Positions 1 to 12,464 of a stretch of DNA of 64,000 nt are shown in pieces (the first letter of the stretch is position 1; each line of letters opens with the position of its first letter). Under the pieces are notes generated by a model. The model saw only the letters and a program-made list of their open reading frames with translations, did no database searches and was not told the DNA's origin. A program made the position numbers and the translations under genes. Source of the stretch: Warburgia ugandensis (taxonomy: Eukaryota > Streptophyta > Magnoliopsida > Canellales > Canellaceae); assembly GCA_035236585.1 (NCBI GenBank), contig CP141135.1, forward strand, positions 6,606,001-6,670,000. Direction: 5' to 3'.

Positions 1-152
1 ATGAAGCCTTCAGGAAAGCAGGCTGAGGATAAAATGCACACACTGGGAACAGGAAAAGCTGTTCTAGATAAAAAATTTGAAATCCAAATGCAGGAGCAGC
101 AGAAGCAACAGCAACTGATAAAAGTCCAGGGTGATCAAAATCCACGAACCAG
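1..152 (+). CDS. Partial exon of unrecognised gene X
   Basis: Open in frame 1 from the window edge to a plausible splice donor (CAG/GTATGG at 153). It encodes about 50 residues, Lys/Gln-rich and predicted coiled, with a run of Gln and Lys near residues 30-42. I do not recognise the family. The main support is that a diverged second copy exists at 61108-61255 plus 63641-63700: the shared stretch runs through a GCTNTCTAGATAAAAAA segment and a GATCAAAATCCAC segment up to the donor. A further exon may start at 364 after TTATTATCTGTAG, but joined in phase it meets a stop within a few codons. The ATG at base 1 is simply the window edge; the real start is probably upstream. Confidence 0.35.
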
Positions 153-762
153 GTATGGTGCAATACTTTTTCTTGAATATCACACTGACTTGCAATGTTC
201 AGACTAAAATATCTTCAGCCAATGCTTAGAGAACAAAATGTAGGGTTGCTTATCACCCAAAAGTATCCATGTTTATTGAAAGAAATACATAGTGACAGTT
301 CTCAGAATTCAAGAAAGTGTTCTCTATGTTGCAAATTTTATGTGTATTAATTATTATCTGTAGGACTTGTATCAGTTGGACATGACGGATCTGGCACTGC
401 ACATGTTTGCTATTGTGAAGGTGGACATCTAGTTCTGGTCCTTGACTGAAACTTCTCCAATAATGCATCATCAATTGCCTCACAAATTCTGTATACTGTA
501 GTGTGAACAAGTTCGAGTCTATTAGAGATTCTTTTGTGTGTTCTCCTGACAAGAAATGCTGAGAGTTGTTGAGACCGACATTAGTTTTCATGACAGTAGT
601 GTCTCTAGTGACCTAAATCTTGACTAACTGCATTCAACCAGATTCTAGTAATACATATGAGGGGTGTTAATTTCAGCAATTTTCTATTTTTTACTTTTTC
701 TCAGCCAATCAAATGTTAACTGCTCCTTACACTTGCAATGAATTGTTGAAATTACCACTTCC

Positions 763-793
<31 letters not shown>

Positions 794-821
794 TATTTTC
801 TATGACACCTCGGGTTTTCTA
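153..821 (+). other. Gene X intron / 3' region, noncoding
   Basis: No convincing ORF. Bases 200-600 align loosely with 63700-64000, the 3' part of the second gene X copy, including a shared ACTTGTATC segment near 366 and a TGAAACTTMTCCAATA segment near 448, so this belongs to the duplicated unit. An (AT)n run follows at 763-789. A short sequence resembling the start of an LTR (TGACACCTCGGG at 803) lies just before the inserted unit that begins at 822. Confidence 0.4.
763..789. repeat. (AT)n microsatellite
   Basis: About 13 uninterrupted AT units, seen directly. Confidence 0.9.
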
Positions 822-3800
822 TGTAATAACTCAATTTTTGTAAATTGATTTGAGAAAATCAATGAAAGTTTGAAATTTCAGAAGACTAGGGCTGGAATAT
901 TAGGTTAAAAGCAAATATGTTTTCATAAAGATTAAATCATGAGTGAAAACTTAGAAATTAATAATGTACACGAAAAATCGAATCAAATGACACTAATTTC
1001 GTTAAATTCTGAGTTAGAATGAAAAATCTCAATTTTCTACATAAAAGGGTAAAACAGTCATTTTCACATGTGACCAAGATTTAAAATTTGAATATTTGGA
1101 ATGTATTCGAAAAACTAGAAGGTAGTCGAAAAGTCGATTCCAGTGCCATTGAGTACACTAAAATCCGAGTTTGGATAAATAATATCCATTTTTATGAATA
1201 AAAGGGCAAAACGGTCTTTTTACATGAAAGTGAGGCCCACAAAGTAAGCCAATGTTATGAAAGCAACAATAATTGAGCAATGCACTACCAGATTGTAGTG
1301 GAGGAAAAGGTGGAGGTGGAAACTCCACCCATAAATAAAATAATAAAAAAAAGGAGATGTTTATGAAAAATTAATTTAAAATTCAAAAACTTGCCTATTA
1401 GTAATTTTGAAAATTTCACAAAAATTTTCACAACGTTACCACAAAATTCCCTAAATCTCCTGGAAAATCAAAGCAAAACTCCTCCCCCATCTCTCTTTTT
1501 TTCTCTTTCTCTCTCCTCCCTATAGAATAGTACCAAGAGCCCTAAGTTCAATTAACTATTCCATTCCAGGTCAAATTTCACAAATCCCACCTTTCATATT
1601 GTTCTAAATTCCCTGATATACAAAACTCCCCAAGTAATTTTAAGATCCAACAGTTCAATCAACGAAAAAATACAAATCAAGATTTATTTGGTGTGTTATG
1701 ACATATGGTGAGGATTTATTTATTTTAGCATCAATTTGTTAATTCTGAGCAAATCAGGTAGGAAGATATGATCCAATATTCAATTTATGTCATTTTTGAT
1801 ATTTTTAATTTCACTGGATTTGATTTTCTGTTAATGCTTCAGAAAATCAAGTTCTGGTGAAAAACCCTCCAGATTGGCATCATAGAGGGCTCAGATGAAA
1901 AATCTAAGCCGTCTAATAGATTTAGAAGGGTTCAAAACCACGGGTTATGAAATAACAACCAACTTCGTGGAGATATGATGGCCCAATTTGAAGGAGAAAA
2001 GGGGGATGGTGATTTGACGGTCCGATCTGGATCGTCTCACCATTTATAGGTCACCACCCCGTTTCCATCGATGGTCACCAATAAAACAGGGCGGGACGAT
2101 CAATTCTGCTTGTTTTGTCCTATTCTAACGGCCAGATCAAATTTAGACCGTTAAAACAACCATGAACTTCAAACTTGAATTCCGAAGTCATTTAAGCTTC
2201 AAATCACGAGAGGAAAGAAGCTATGGAAAGCTTATGATGTCTAATTTCATATGAAATAATAAAATTTAGGAAATATTGCTAGAAACTTTCTGTTTAAAGA
2301 AAATAAGATTCTTACTTCCATGATCTTGAAGATCTGAGATGATCAGATCTATTTATTTTATAATGATAAGGATATGTGAAATTAAGGGTTTAATATGACA
2401 AATCTATGATAATTTAAGAAATCTACCCTTTATGGTAGAAGTGACCTAAATTTTGTAAAGGAACTTTATTGATCAGTAAGATTAAGCATGATCAAACCCT
2501 ATGGATGGTTTGGATGAAGTTAGTAATGATGAGATCTAATAAAATCATTGATCAGTTATGACAAAAACATGTGAAGATGATCTTTGAACCTATAATGAAA
2601 TAAATGGTTGGATCATATTAAAAGCCTGTAATGATGTAAATTAATTAGTATGATTTCATTTAATTATTAGATTCATTTTAACTTTAATTTATGGCATGAT
2701 TATAGGATTCATGTTAAGTTATTTCTTCATTTTGATGTAAATGATCTATATGTTATTAGATGTTTAGATTTAATCATCTTAGGGTCATCTTAGTACATAT
2801 GATTTTCTTTAAATATCCTTAGGATAAGTACTATATGAATTAGGGCTATGCTGGTTTAATTTGAGTATGGACTATAGTATGATTTCCATTTAAGATGGTA
2901 ATGGAATTGTGATTTAAGATCATGTTAGTTTAATTTAATTTCATTAATTAGGGATCATTGATAGTAGTTACATAGTATTGCTATCCTTAGATTATTAAAT
3001 TTATATTAGTTTTATGCTTTGAAGTTTATGATTTATTATTGTCATATTTCTTAGTAGATTTAATTGATAATTAGTTATGATAAAGAGCATAAAATACCAA
3101 AAATGTAACCTAATGAGAAATTAGAGTTTCATGACATAAATAAGAAATGATTTGACTTCGACTTAATTAGTAAGGGCTATAGTTAGTAGGACAATGTAAG
3201 GAATGGTTTATTATTTCCTTGGCCTAAATTAGGAGAATAATATACATCCATGAATGACATTTTATATGATAATGGACATTAATAAAAATCAAGTGGAGAT
3301 AAATTAGGGTTTACTAGCTCATAGGAACCTTATGGAAGGTTGAGCTAAGGTCACTTCAGTGGACGCTGAACATTATGGTTAAGGGGGCTATCTAATAGTG
3401 CCTCGCTCTTCCCTCACCTTCTGGTGATGTTTGTTGAGGTCTAAACGCCTCCTTACATGAGGATTGAAGTAACCCCTTTTTGAGCAGCATGTAGCTGATA
3501 AGCCTTAGTCAATTGGAAATAAGAGTTGTCTAAATTTGGAGTGAATAAATTATTCTCAAACTAGTAATACTAATTGGTTGAGAAATAATAATAAGAATAT
3601 AAAAGGTTAGCAAATTAACTAATCTTAATAAAAATTATAAATAAGATAAGGATGGTCAAACAAGAATCCAAGAGGAGATCTTGAATGATAAAAAATAACA
3701 AAAGAAAAGAAATACAAATGTAGAGTAGATTATTATTATGTGAATATACTTGTAATATAGATTTATTAAGTTAGAAGATCTGAACCCTTGATCATATGTG

Positions 3801-4387
3801 ATTCAAGGAATAAAGATTCAGATAATCCTACTTAAGGATGATCAAAAGACCATGTAGTATGTACCTTTGGATAGAAAGATGACATTATATGTATGATTTG
3901 ACAGATATACGTTGATCAAGACTATGACAGACTTCAAGGAGTAAGAATACCCTATTGAGGTAGGAGGATTTTATGAATGCATATATATGAAAGATACATG
4001 TTGAATACATGATCTTATGTATAGAAATGTTGACATGTATAATGCAAATACCTTGTGCTAAATCCTTATGATCCAACCAAACAATGAGAAAATAGATATG
4101 AAATGGTTACGTGTAGAGTTGAAGAAAACCCTAAGTGAATAGGGAAGTAGAAGATATTCTAGCCCTAGATAAACAAACATATTGTCTGATACGTATAAGA
4201 AATATTTTACATACAAGCATGGAGGCTTGTGGTTTTGTTTTAAATAGGCGTAGGCCTAGGGATGCTATGTTAGGGGAGTTATGAGAGTTTGGTCACCCGC
4301 TCTTTGAAATTTGTTGATGATGAATTCCAGGCCTAAGAAAGGCAGAAAGTCGGGTGGGGCAATTATGGGAAAGCCGCTACTGTGACA
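822..4387 (-). mobile_element. Large LTR-like unit, minus orientation (diverged)
   Basis: Starts TGTAATAACTCAATTTTTGT, matching the inverted 3' end of the solo LTR at 28821-31449 (TGTAATGACCCCAATTTTTGT when inverted). Like its relatives it then shows AGGG(T/C)AAAAC(A/G)GTC-type motifs (1048, 1204) and a pyrimidine-rich block (1480-1525). In the middle (3300-3480) there is a moderately GC-richer block resembling the equivalent part of the other LTRs. The other end is near 4358-4387, where AAAGTCGGGTGGGG and TGTGACA occur. There is no gag or pol and no long ORF. Boundaries, especially on the right, are approximate, and similarity to the other LTRs is only patchy. Confidence 0.4.
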
Positions 4388-5733
4388 GTCATGGTCATCA
4401 ATGCGATGAGCATGCTCAATTAAAACCACATCAAATCAAAGTATGAGCCATGAAAGAGATAGTAATAACAAAATATCCATAATTCCCAGGGTTCCATCCA
4501 TGATCACCACATCATACACACATGCGTAACCAAATATACATTACACCAAAAAGTGTAGGTCCAATACCATTTACATAATAGCATCCCTATACAGCCCAAA
4601 AGGAGTCAAATCACAAGTCAGAGAGACATACACTAAGTCAATCTCTGGAGTATAAAACGGCAGATAGTCCTCGAGGTCCTCACTCAGTCAATGCTGCTCT
4701 ACCTGCTTTCTCTTATCGTTGTCACGCTCTAAATTTGAGGCATTGCAAACAATGCAATGCCTTGGCAAGCTATTGCTTGTATAGGTGATTACAAATAATT
4801 AAAACATGCAATAAAACACTTTGCAAAGGATAACAATATCATGTTGAGTCACATAGAGTAAATAATTTATAAGGCATGTTAAATCATCAGGCAGCCATAA
4901 TGGATAAAGCATGAAAACTCATAAGTCTAGATAAAACAATCAAAATCAAAGCATGCTTTTTGTGTAAATAATACAATATCATACCAAATCAACATGGCAT
5001 GCAAGGCACAATTAATACATGGATATGCATTCGTCAAACAAAAATAAAGATCCATGTCCTATGTGATAATATAAATATATGTCATGGTGAATAGGGCAAT
5101 GTGCACAATAAAGTTCTAATAGTGTCCCACTACACTCAAATCACTAGCAATGAGTACTCATTTCAAAACTCAAGGTTCTTTGCTTGTAGCTTGCACACCG
5201 GGTAGCTCGCACAGCCCATAGGCCCGCCCACATTTGGTCACCACATAGGCTTCACTCTAAGTACATTGCCACACTATGGGTATACATACAAATATGCACT
5301 GCATGAACACAGAATAAGTGCATGGGCTACTATGCTATAGTGACAACCACTCTAGGGTCTCAATCGTTGTTGCTCATTGCCGACACCGAAACGAGAGACT
5401 ACTGTCCGCCACGCATGGGAGATGGTTGGACTTGTGTGAGTGGCTTGCCCATGATTACCACAAACTGCACAGTTGCCCACGTATCAGGGCTGGTGTCTAT
5501 CATCCATAGGTTCAGAGGGTGGGTGGCTAACCCTAATACCCTCCTAGCATAGCACACCGGGCATAAACACCTGTCATAAAATAGCAAAACATGATATAAA
5601 CTATGAAAAAATTCTATATGAAATAAATCTCAATAGGCTCGAGTCAAAAGGCTTGATAACATATCATCCATCACATGTCAAAACATAAATAATAGTATAA
5701 ATTAAGATGTCATGATATCGAACATATAATAAT

Positions 5734-5938
5734 TGTTAAAGTAGAGCTAAGAGAGAGATAGAGAGAAACCCTTAGAATGGGTAAATGTGTGTTGGTGATT
5801 TTGCAGCTCACACTTAACACATATATATACTAAACAAGGATAGTTAGATGCTTCTAACTGTACAATGTGGGACTAAAAATAAAACAAAACTAAGACTAAG
5901 GCTAAGTAAAACTATACAATACAATGCTATATTCAATA
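5734..5938 (-). repeat. Copia-1 3' LTR
   Basis: 205 bp, begins TGTTAAAGTAGAG; its terminal ATTCAATA is a mutated form of the ATTTAACA end of the other LTR. Confidence 0.88.
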
Positions 5939-6008
5939 CTTCCCATCAAGCTGGAGCATATAAGTCATATGCACCAAGCTTGTTACAAATGAATTTAATT
6001 CAAGGTCC

Positions 6009-7478
6009 TCAGAGAGATTTTGTGAAGATGTTTGCTAGTTGATCATTTGAATTGACGAAGCTAGTAGCAATACACCTCGACAAGATCTTTTCTCTAATAA
6101 AATGACAATCCACTTCTATGTGTTTGGTCCTTTCATTAAAAACTGGATTATATGCAATATGTAAGGCTGCTTGATTATACATATGAGCTTCATACTTCCA
6201 TCCTCTCCGAATTTCATCTCCTGGAGTAGTTGTTTCAGCCAAATAAGTTCACATGTTGCCATAGCCATGGCTCAATACTCAGCTTCTGCACTTAATCTGG
6301 CAACTACTTTTTGTTTCTTGCTTTTCCAAGATACTAAGTTACCTCCGATAAAAACACAATATTCAGAGGTAGAACGCTTTTCTGAAGGAGAACTAGCCCA
6401 GTCAGCATCTGTGTACCCAACAATTTGAGTATGGCCTTTATTTCATATAACACACCTTGACCTGGTACTCCTTTAATATATCAAAGGATGCGAATCACAT
6501 CATCCCAATGACTATCACACGGTGACTGTAGGAATTGACTGACTACATTGACAGCAAAAGAGATATCTGGTCGAGTAATGGTGAGATAATTCAGTTTACT
6601 CACAAGTCACTGATATCTTCCAGAGTCTGCTAAAGACTCCCCCTATCTTGGTACAAGCTTAACATTCGGGTCCATGGGTGTGTCTACGGGCTTACAATCT
6701 AACATACTAGTCTCTTCCAAGATGTCTAAAGCATATTTTCTTTGTTAAATGGTAATACTTGTACTAGACTGAGTTACCTAAATTCCTAGAAAATACTTCA
6801 GTTTTCCTAGGTCTTTAGTCTGAAAGTGATGGAAGAGATGTTGTTTAAGTCTTTGAATGCCATCCTGATCACTGCCTGTGATGACAATGTCATCCACATA
6901 GACCAAGAGCTGTGCTGATAGAAAACAGAATGATCTTCTTCACTCCGAAGCATTCCAAATTCCTGAATAACAGAGGTAAATCGTCCAAACCATGCTCGAG
7001 GAGATTGTTTTAAACCATATAGAGAATGGCACAATTTGCACACTAAACCATACTCCCCCTAAGTAACAAAGCTAGGTGGCTGCTTCATATAAACTTTCTC
7101 TTCTAAATCACCATAAAGGAAAGCATTTTTAATATCCAGTTGGTAAAGAGGCCAATGCCGCATAGCAGCCATGGAGAGAAATAATTGAACTGAGGCAACC
7201 TTTGCAATTGGGGAAAAGGTGTCACCATAGTCAAGACCATAAATCTAAGTATAGCCCTTAGCAACTAGGTAGGCTTTAAGTTGATCAACTTGTCCATCAG
7301 GACCCATCTTAACAGTATATATCCAACGGCAACCCACTATAGTTTTACCAGGTGGCAAAAGAACCAAGTCCCAAGTTCCATTTGTATGCAAAGCATTCAT
7401 TTCATCGACCATGGCGTGTCTCCACCCAGGATGTGAAAGAGACTCACTGGTGCTTTTGGGAGTAGAAATAGAGGACAA
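6009..7478 (-). pseudogene. Copia-1 reverse transcriptase and RNase H (broken)
   Basis: The RT start is recognisable at 7478-7245 (W..AM..EM.AL..NGTWDLV.LP.GK..VGC.WIY). A second piece at 7043-6807 has the C.LCHSLYGLKQSPRAWF motif, and the YVDD region follows out of frame. RNase H ends at 6242-6009 ([24 protein letters not shown]...[11 protein letters not shown]). Several stops and frameshifts separate the parts. Confidence 0.85.
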
Positions 7479-7511
7479 GGAGGAAATAAATGCATAAAAG
7501 GGTGAAGATAA

Positions 7512-8942
7512 TCAATGGTAACTCAAAAAATTATAGATAGGATGAGGATTCTGAGTAGATCGATCACCTTTTCGAAGAGCAATAGGCAAGCTGTCAATCG
7601 AATATGGGGCAAAAGTAGGTGAAGCTGGTGGGACAGGGAGATTGTCATCAGGGACTTCAGTGGAACCTACAACAGCTTCAAGAGGAGGTCGGCAATGATA
7701 AACTTGAAGAGGATGAGAGACATCATTCGCAGGCATGGAAATATAGGGAAGAGGTAAAATTTCAGAAATGGACAGTGGCTCAACAGTGGATGAGAAGAAT
7801 GGTGATTGCTCAAAGAAAGTTACATCTGTTGAGAGAAGATATCGATTAGTGTCAGGAGAATAACAACGATACCCCTTTTGAAGCCTAGAATATCCAAAAA
7901 AGATGCATTTTGTGGCCTAAGCAGAAAGCTTATCTTGCCTAGGTGCAAGGTTGTGTACAAAATGAGTACATCCAAAAACATGAGGAGGAAGAAGATAGAG
8001 AGGTTGTGTGGGGAAGAGAATGGAATAGGGAATTTGATCATGCAACACAGAAGAGGGCATATGATTAATTAAGGAGCAAGTAGTGAGAACAACATCCCCC
8101 CAGAAACGAAAAGGAACATGACTATGAAGAAGTAAAGTGCAGGTTGTCTCTACGAGATGACGATTTTTGTGTTCAGCTACTCCATTTTGTTGAGTGTGGG
8201 CACATAATGACTGGTGAAGAATTCCTTGTTGAGACATAAAAGAAGAAAAAGGTGCAGAAAAATATTCTCGTGCATTGTCACTACATAAAACACAGATAAA
8301 AGGCAGCCCTGGTGCACAAAGCTCCCGCCTATGCGGGGTCCAGGGAAGGGGCGGGCCACAATGGCCTAAAGTAGGCAGCCTTACCTTGCATTTTTGCAAG
8401 AGGCTGATTCCACGCCTTGAACCCGTGACCTCAAGGTCACATGACGACAACTTTTACCATTCCGCCAAGGCTCCCCTTCTATATAAAACACGGATAGCAA
8501 CATTAAATTGAGTTTGAATTTTAGCACAAAATTTCTTAAAAATTGAGAATAATTCAGATCGATTCTTCATAAGGAATAAGCAAGTATATCGAGAATAATC
8601 GTCAATAAAAGTTGCAAAGTATTGAAAACCCAAACTAGAAATAGTACGACTAGGAGCCCAAACATCAGTGTGGACAAGTTCAAAGGGGAACATAACCTGA
8701 TTATTGAGACGCTTTGGAAATGAAACACGAGTATGTTTTCCAAGCTGACAAGACTCACACTCAAGAGATGACAAAGTAGAAAAATGAGGGACCATCTTTT
8801 GAAGTTTGGAGAGACTAGGATGGCCCAAGTGATTGTGAATAAGAGCAGGAGAATCAGTGGAGATGCAAGTGGCAGGAGCTGCAGGTAATGTGAGATGGTA
8901 AAGACCTTGAGACTTACGCCCTGTACCAATTGTCTTCCTCAT
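7512..8942 (-). pseudogene. Copia-1 integrase (interrupted by SINE)
   Basis: The 8942-8496 part holds the GAG-pre-integrase HHCC zinc finger (HNHLGHPS...CESCQLGKH) and the first part of the catalytic core (ELVHTDVWAP, FIDDYSRY). After the SINE at 8299-8480 the reading resumes around 8280 in another frame (CSDNAREYFS, then QNGVAEHKNRHLVET), with the second catalytic Asp visible and the NG-E-F context altered. Sequence through about 7512 is the variable linker between integrase and RT. Confidence 0.82.
8299..8480 (-). mobile_element. Au-like tRNA-derived SINE (S1) inside Copia-1
   Basis: Minus strand starts GGGGAGCCTTGGCG, has a B-box-like GGTCACGGGTTCAAGGC segment, continues through CTCTTGCAAAAATGCAAGG, and ends in GGGAGCTTTGTGCACC...GGCTGCC, the layout of the angiosperm Au SINE. 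It is flanked by a 16-bp target duplication with one to two differences (8283-8298 and 8481-8496, around ATAAAACAC). It splits the copia integrase, so it is younger than Copia-1. No coding capacity. Confidence 0.88.
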
Positions 8943-8945
8943 ACC

Positions 8946-10204
8946 CTAGTCCTGCAAGATTATAGTTTTATCATAAAAAGTGAGAGAGCAATTAAGAGTG
9001 CAGGTCAATTTACTGATGAAAATAAGATTAAATGAGCACTCAGGTACATAAAGTACAGAGGTGAGAGGAAGAGTAGGAAGGGGATGAGCCAAACCACTTC
9101 CTTTAGCTACAGTTTTGGAACTGTTGGCTAGAGTGACAGTAGGTAAAGTAGAAGCACAAGTAAGAGAGGAGAAAAGGAGTTTGTTACCAGATATGTGATC
9201 AGAAGCTCCAGAGTTTAGAATCCACGGGCCAATAGAAGAAGACTGAGTAAAGCAAACACTGGGATTTACAGTCTGAGTGACGAAAGCAACGGAAGATGAC
9301 TTGGTTGCTTGATACTGGAGGTACGCATCATAGTCACTACTAGTCAGGGTAATATTTTGAGATGTGGAGCCCTTAGATGAGTCAGGTAACTGGGTGTCGG
9401 ATGATTGGACGATGTTAGTAGCGCGAGGTTGCCCGTGTAGTTGGTAACACCGATCCCTAGTGTGTCCAATCTTATTACAATATGTGCACTGAGAACGCTG
9501 TCCTTGGTTACGACCACCATCACGGCCACCTCTAGTGTTTGCCTGAGAAGCCAAAACTGAGGAATCTGAAGGGCCATCAAAAGTAACTGCCCGAGTAGAG
9601 GAGATACGCAACAAGAAAGCAAATACTTCATCCAATGAGGGCACCGAAGGACTAGCCAGAATTTGATCTCTGACGGATTCAAGGTCAGGGCGGAGCCCAA
9701 TGAGAGTCAATACCATGAAAAACTTATCAGTCTGTGTTTGTTGGGCTTCTACACCATCAGTAGTAGCCATTAGAGGCAAGAACTCCTCCTTAAGGGACGC
9801 AATCTTTCCTATGTAAGTCGAAAGATCCATGTCCTGTTGTCTAACATGAACAATATTAGAAACAACTTTGTAAAAACATTGAATATCATTCATGTATAAG
9901 CCCTTGGCTTGGGTCCAAAATTTGAAACATGTTTTATAGGCGCGAAGATGATGCAAAACTTTGGGATCCACGGATTGCCATAATAGGTTGCATAATTGTG
10001 CATCAATCTTTTTTATTGCACTTTGTCTGCAACAAAAATATCTTCCTGTTTCTTGACCAAATGGTCTTCATAACCTTGACCCATAAACCATAATTCCACA
10101 GAGGCAGACAAAGACAGATAATTTTCACTACCAATTAATTTCTTCGACGTAATAACAGGAGATCCAGAAATTATAGAAGTGAAAATACCATTTTTAGAAG
10201 CCAT
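8946..10204 (-). pseudogene. Copia-1 gag and protease (broken)
   Basis: Gag begins with a Met at 10204 in the usual copia way (MASKNG...), is interrupted near 10013, and continues in 9971-8946. A CCHC zinc knuckle is visible (CTYCNKIGHTRDRC, around 9450-9490). Further on is the retropepsin region, where the motif that should read D-S-G-A-S-D-H reads N-S-G-A-S-D-H (codon near 9213), so the catalytic Asp is lost. With the interruption between 10013 and 9971, this supports a dead element. Confidence 0.85.
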
Positions 10205-10403
10205 GATTACTTATGTGGGTGGTCTGCGGCGAAGATCGACAGCAACAACAATCTGGTGGCAGTAGCGGTGATCTTGGAATGTTAGAGATGACAGAGGGGT
10301 AATCGGTAAAGAAGCACGGTCGCCAAAGGAATTGCCAGAATGGATACACAGCCAAACCAAAAGGAAAAAAAAGGAGAAGGTAGATAATTAGAGTTTCTCT
10401 TAT

Positions 10404-10416
10404 GGCTCTGATACCA
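10404..10416 (-). promoter_or_regulatory. Copia-1 primer-binding site (initiator Met-tRNA)
   Basis: Minus strand reads TGGTATCAGAGCC directly against the 5' LTR, complementary to the 3' end of plant initiator Met-tRNA. Confidence 0.88.
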
Positions 10417-10639
10417 TGTTAAAGTAGAGCCAAGAGAGAGAGAGAGAGATAGAGAGAAACCCTTAGAATGGGTGAATGTGTGTTGGTGATTTTGTACCTC
10501 ACACTTAACACACATACACATATATATATACTAAACAAGGATAGTTACATGCTCTTAACTGTACAATGTGGGACTAAAAATAAAACAAAACTAAGACTAA
10601 GGCTAAGTAAAGCTATATAATACTATTCTATATTTAACA
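10417..10639 (-). repeat. Copia-1 5' LTR
   Basis: 223 bp, TG...CA ended, clearly similar to the 3' LTR, with an interrupted GA run near its start. Confidence 0.9.
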
Positions 10640-12464
10640 ATAATGAATACATTTTAATAAAGCACGATAGGTGTAAAACACATGTCTCAAAGTTTCCGGA
10701 TAATATGTCATGATCTATGAAATCATGGAAAAATCCCAAACGTAATCACTTAGTACTCCAATCAGGCGCATAAGCAATATCAAATCGCGTGCTCTGACGT
10801 ACCTGTCACTTCATAAGTCATTCTATGTCATCTGATCACTTGGTGTTCTTAAATCTAAAAAATAAGCTAATCGAAGTTATGATTTCCTAGATCTGATAGT
10901 TAATCCTCTATTAACCATCCAGATCATCTGATTAACCCTCAATTAGGGAAATCCTGAACTAGATGTTGGTTTTTCTGACATCTAAACAATCATCCGTTAT
11001 TTTTTTATCATCAATCTATGTTATGATTCATTTAATTAATGTCCCTTGATCAATAAAGGGTTAGTCTCTTTCATCTTATGAATTTTGGAGACGATCCAAC
11101 TGCTGGATCGCTCTTTATCAGATTTGATCATCATTTTCAGCATGATCGATCTAATTTTTGTGTTTATTTAGTGATTTACATGTATATCCATGATTACACA
11201 TCGATCTGACGATCAGATCACTCCCTGATTTACCAATTCTAAATCCTTAGTTAAATTGATGGTTTAGATCAATTTGTAAGATGAATACATATGATCTAGT
11301 CATTAGATCCATCAATTCATCCCTTATATAATTTAATTGTTCAAGTTCTAAGGCCCGATTATCATCTGATTAGCTCGATCTAAGTAATTAGATACTATTT
11401 TATAGATTTGATCTTACTAGATGTGCTCAGATCAAGATTTTGATGTTAAAATCATGTTCGCGTCGTCGAGATGATTTCAATGGACCTTTCGGATAAAAAA
11501 TTGAGTTTATATAGCTTTTAGAATTTCAAAATGAACATCAGTTCATTTTTGGATGGTGTATATCAAAATTTGGACTGGATGCCTTTTTAACACCAAACTA
11601 CACCAGTGGGGATCATTTACATCGGAGTACACTGGCGTCCATTGATGATGATGCTCTTAGACCGTCTGTTTTGTTTTGACCTGATCTATGTTCCAGATGA
11701 TCCGATTTTTTCTTTGTTTTCACCATTCCTAGGGTTTTGAGGGTCACTGAATCCAATGGACGGCTCAGATTATCCATCTAAGTAGTCCTTGAAGTGGTTC
11801 CACTACTGTTTCACTGTTTTCCTTAAATTAAACTCCTCCATTCTAAAATTTTTCCAGATCCAAATGCCGGGAAAGATAAAAGACTACTAAATGAAGACAA
11901 TCAATTGGGAAAATGAGGGAGAAGCATAATCTTACCTCTCAGATTGGTGGAAAATCTGATCTTGATGCTCGTAGCTCCAATGGAAAGGCGAAAGAATGGC
12001 GAGATCATAAAGATCCTCATGCAATCTAACACTGCAGCACCGTAAGGGGAAGATACACCAGAGCTGTGATGGAAATTTCAGTCCAATTGGATCGGCTGAT
12101 CATGGAGGAGAGTGGAAATGATGGGGAAGATGAATAGTACCCAAATGGAGAGGGCATTTCAGTCTTATTTTGGTTTCTTGTAGGAGACATAATGATTACC
12201 CATTTAATCAGTAACTGTGGGCCCCATATGTCAAATGACAATTTTGCCCTTTTGTAAAATAATTGGGCAATTTTTCATCCGAACTCCAATTTGGGTGTTC
12301 TTAGTGTTGCTGAATTCCATTCTGGTGTATATTTCAAATATTGAGGTTTTAGCTTGTGATTTTCTCTGTAAAATTTTCAAATCTCCAATTTCCCAATTTT
12401 TACAAAATTCCAAATTTCCACGCAATTATGCATTTCCAGAATTTTAAAATTAGTGGGCATTACA

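Larger units (their letters stand above)
5734..10639 (-). mobile_element. Copia-1: degenerate Ty1/copia retrotransposon
   Basis: Complete but decayed element. Short LTRs at 5734-5938 and 10417-10639 start TGTTAAAGTAGAG. The right LTR ends TTTAACA and is followed by ATAAT, the same 5 bp that precedes the left LTR (5729-5733 and 10640-10644), a perfect target duplication. A primer-binding site for initiator Met-tRNA lies next to the right LTR and a polypurine tract (reading GATGGGAAG on the minus strand) next to the left one, so transcription is leftward. Domain order on the minus strand is gag, protease, integrase, RT, RNase H, the copia order. It is broken by several stops and frameshifts and by a SINE in integrase, so it cannot be autonomous. 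It lies inside an older LTR unit. Confidence 0.93.
4381..12464 (+). mobile_element. Large LTR-like unit, plus orientation, carrying nested Copia-1
   Basis: Begins TGTGACAG and ends GGGCATTACA, the terminal pattern of the solo LTRs at 28821 and 53451. Internal landmarks are shared in the same order with 53451-56454: CGCTCTAAATTTGAGGCATTGC near 4726 (compare 53924), GGGTGGGTGGCTAACCC near 5518 (compare 54517), and a CGTCGTCGAGATG...CTTTCGGAT block near 11461 (compare 55105). Without the copia at 5734-10639 and its target duplication the unit is about 3.2 kb. No coding capacity of its own. The right flank TTTTCTA is also present just before 822, so this unit and the minus unit may have arrived together. 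Confidence 0.5.

Noticed and set aside
253-591. 112-codon minus-strand ORF
   Set aside because: Falls across the gene X intron and next-exon region that aligns with the second copy, where it is not conserved.
8400-8478. tRNA gene
   Set aside because: A- and B-box-like motifs belong to the SINE head; it does not fold into a full cloverleaf with acceptor stem.
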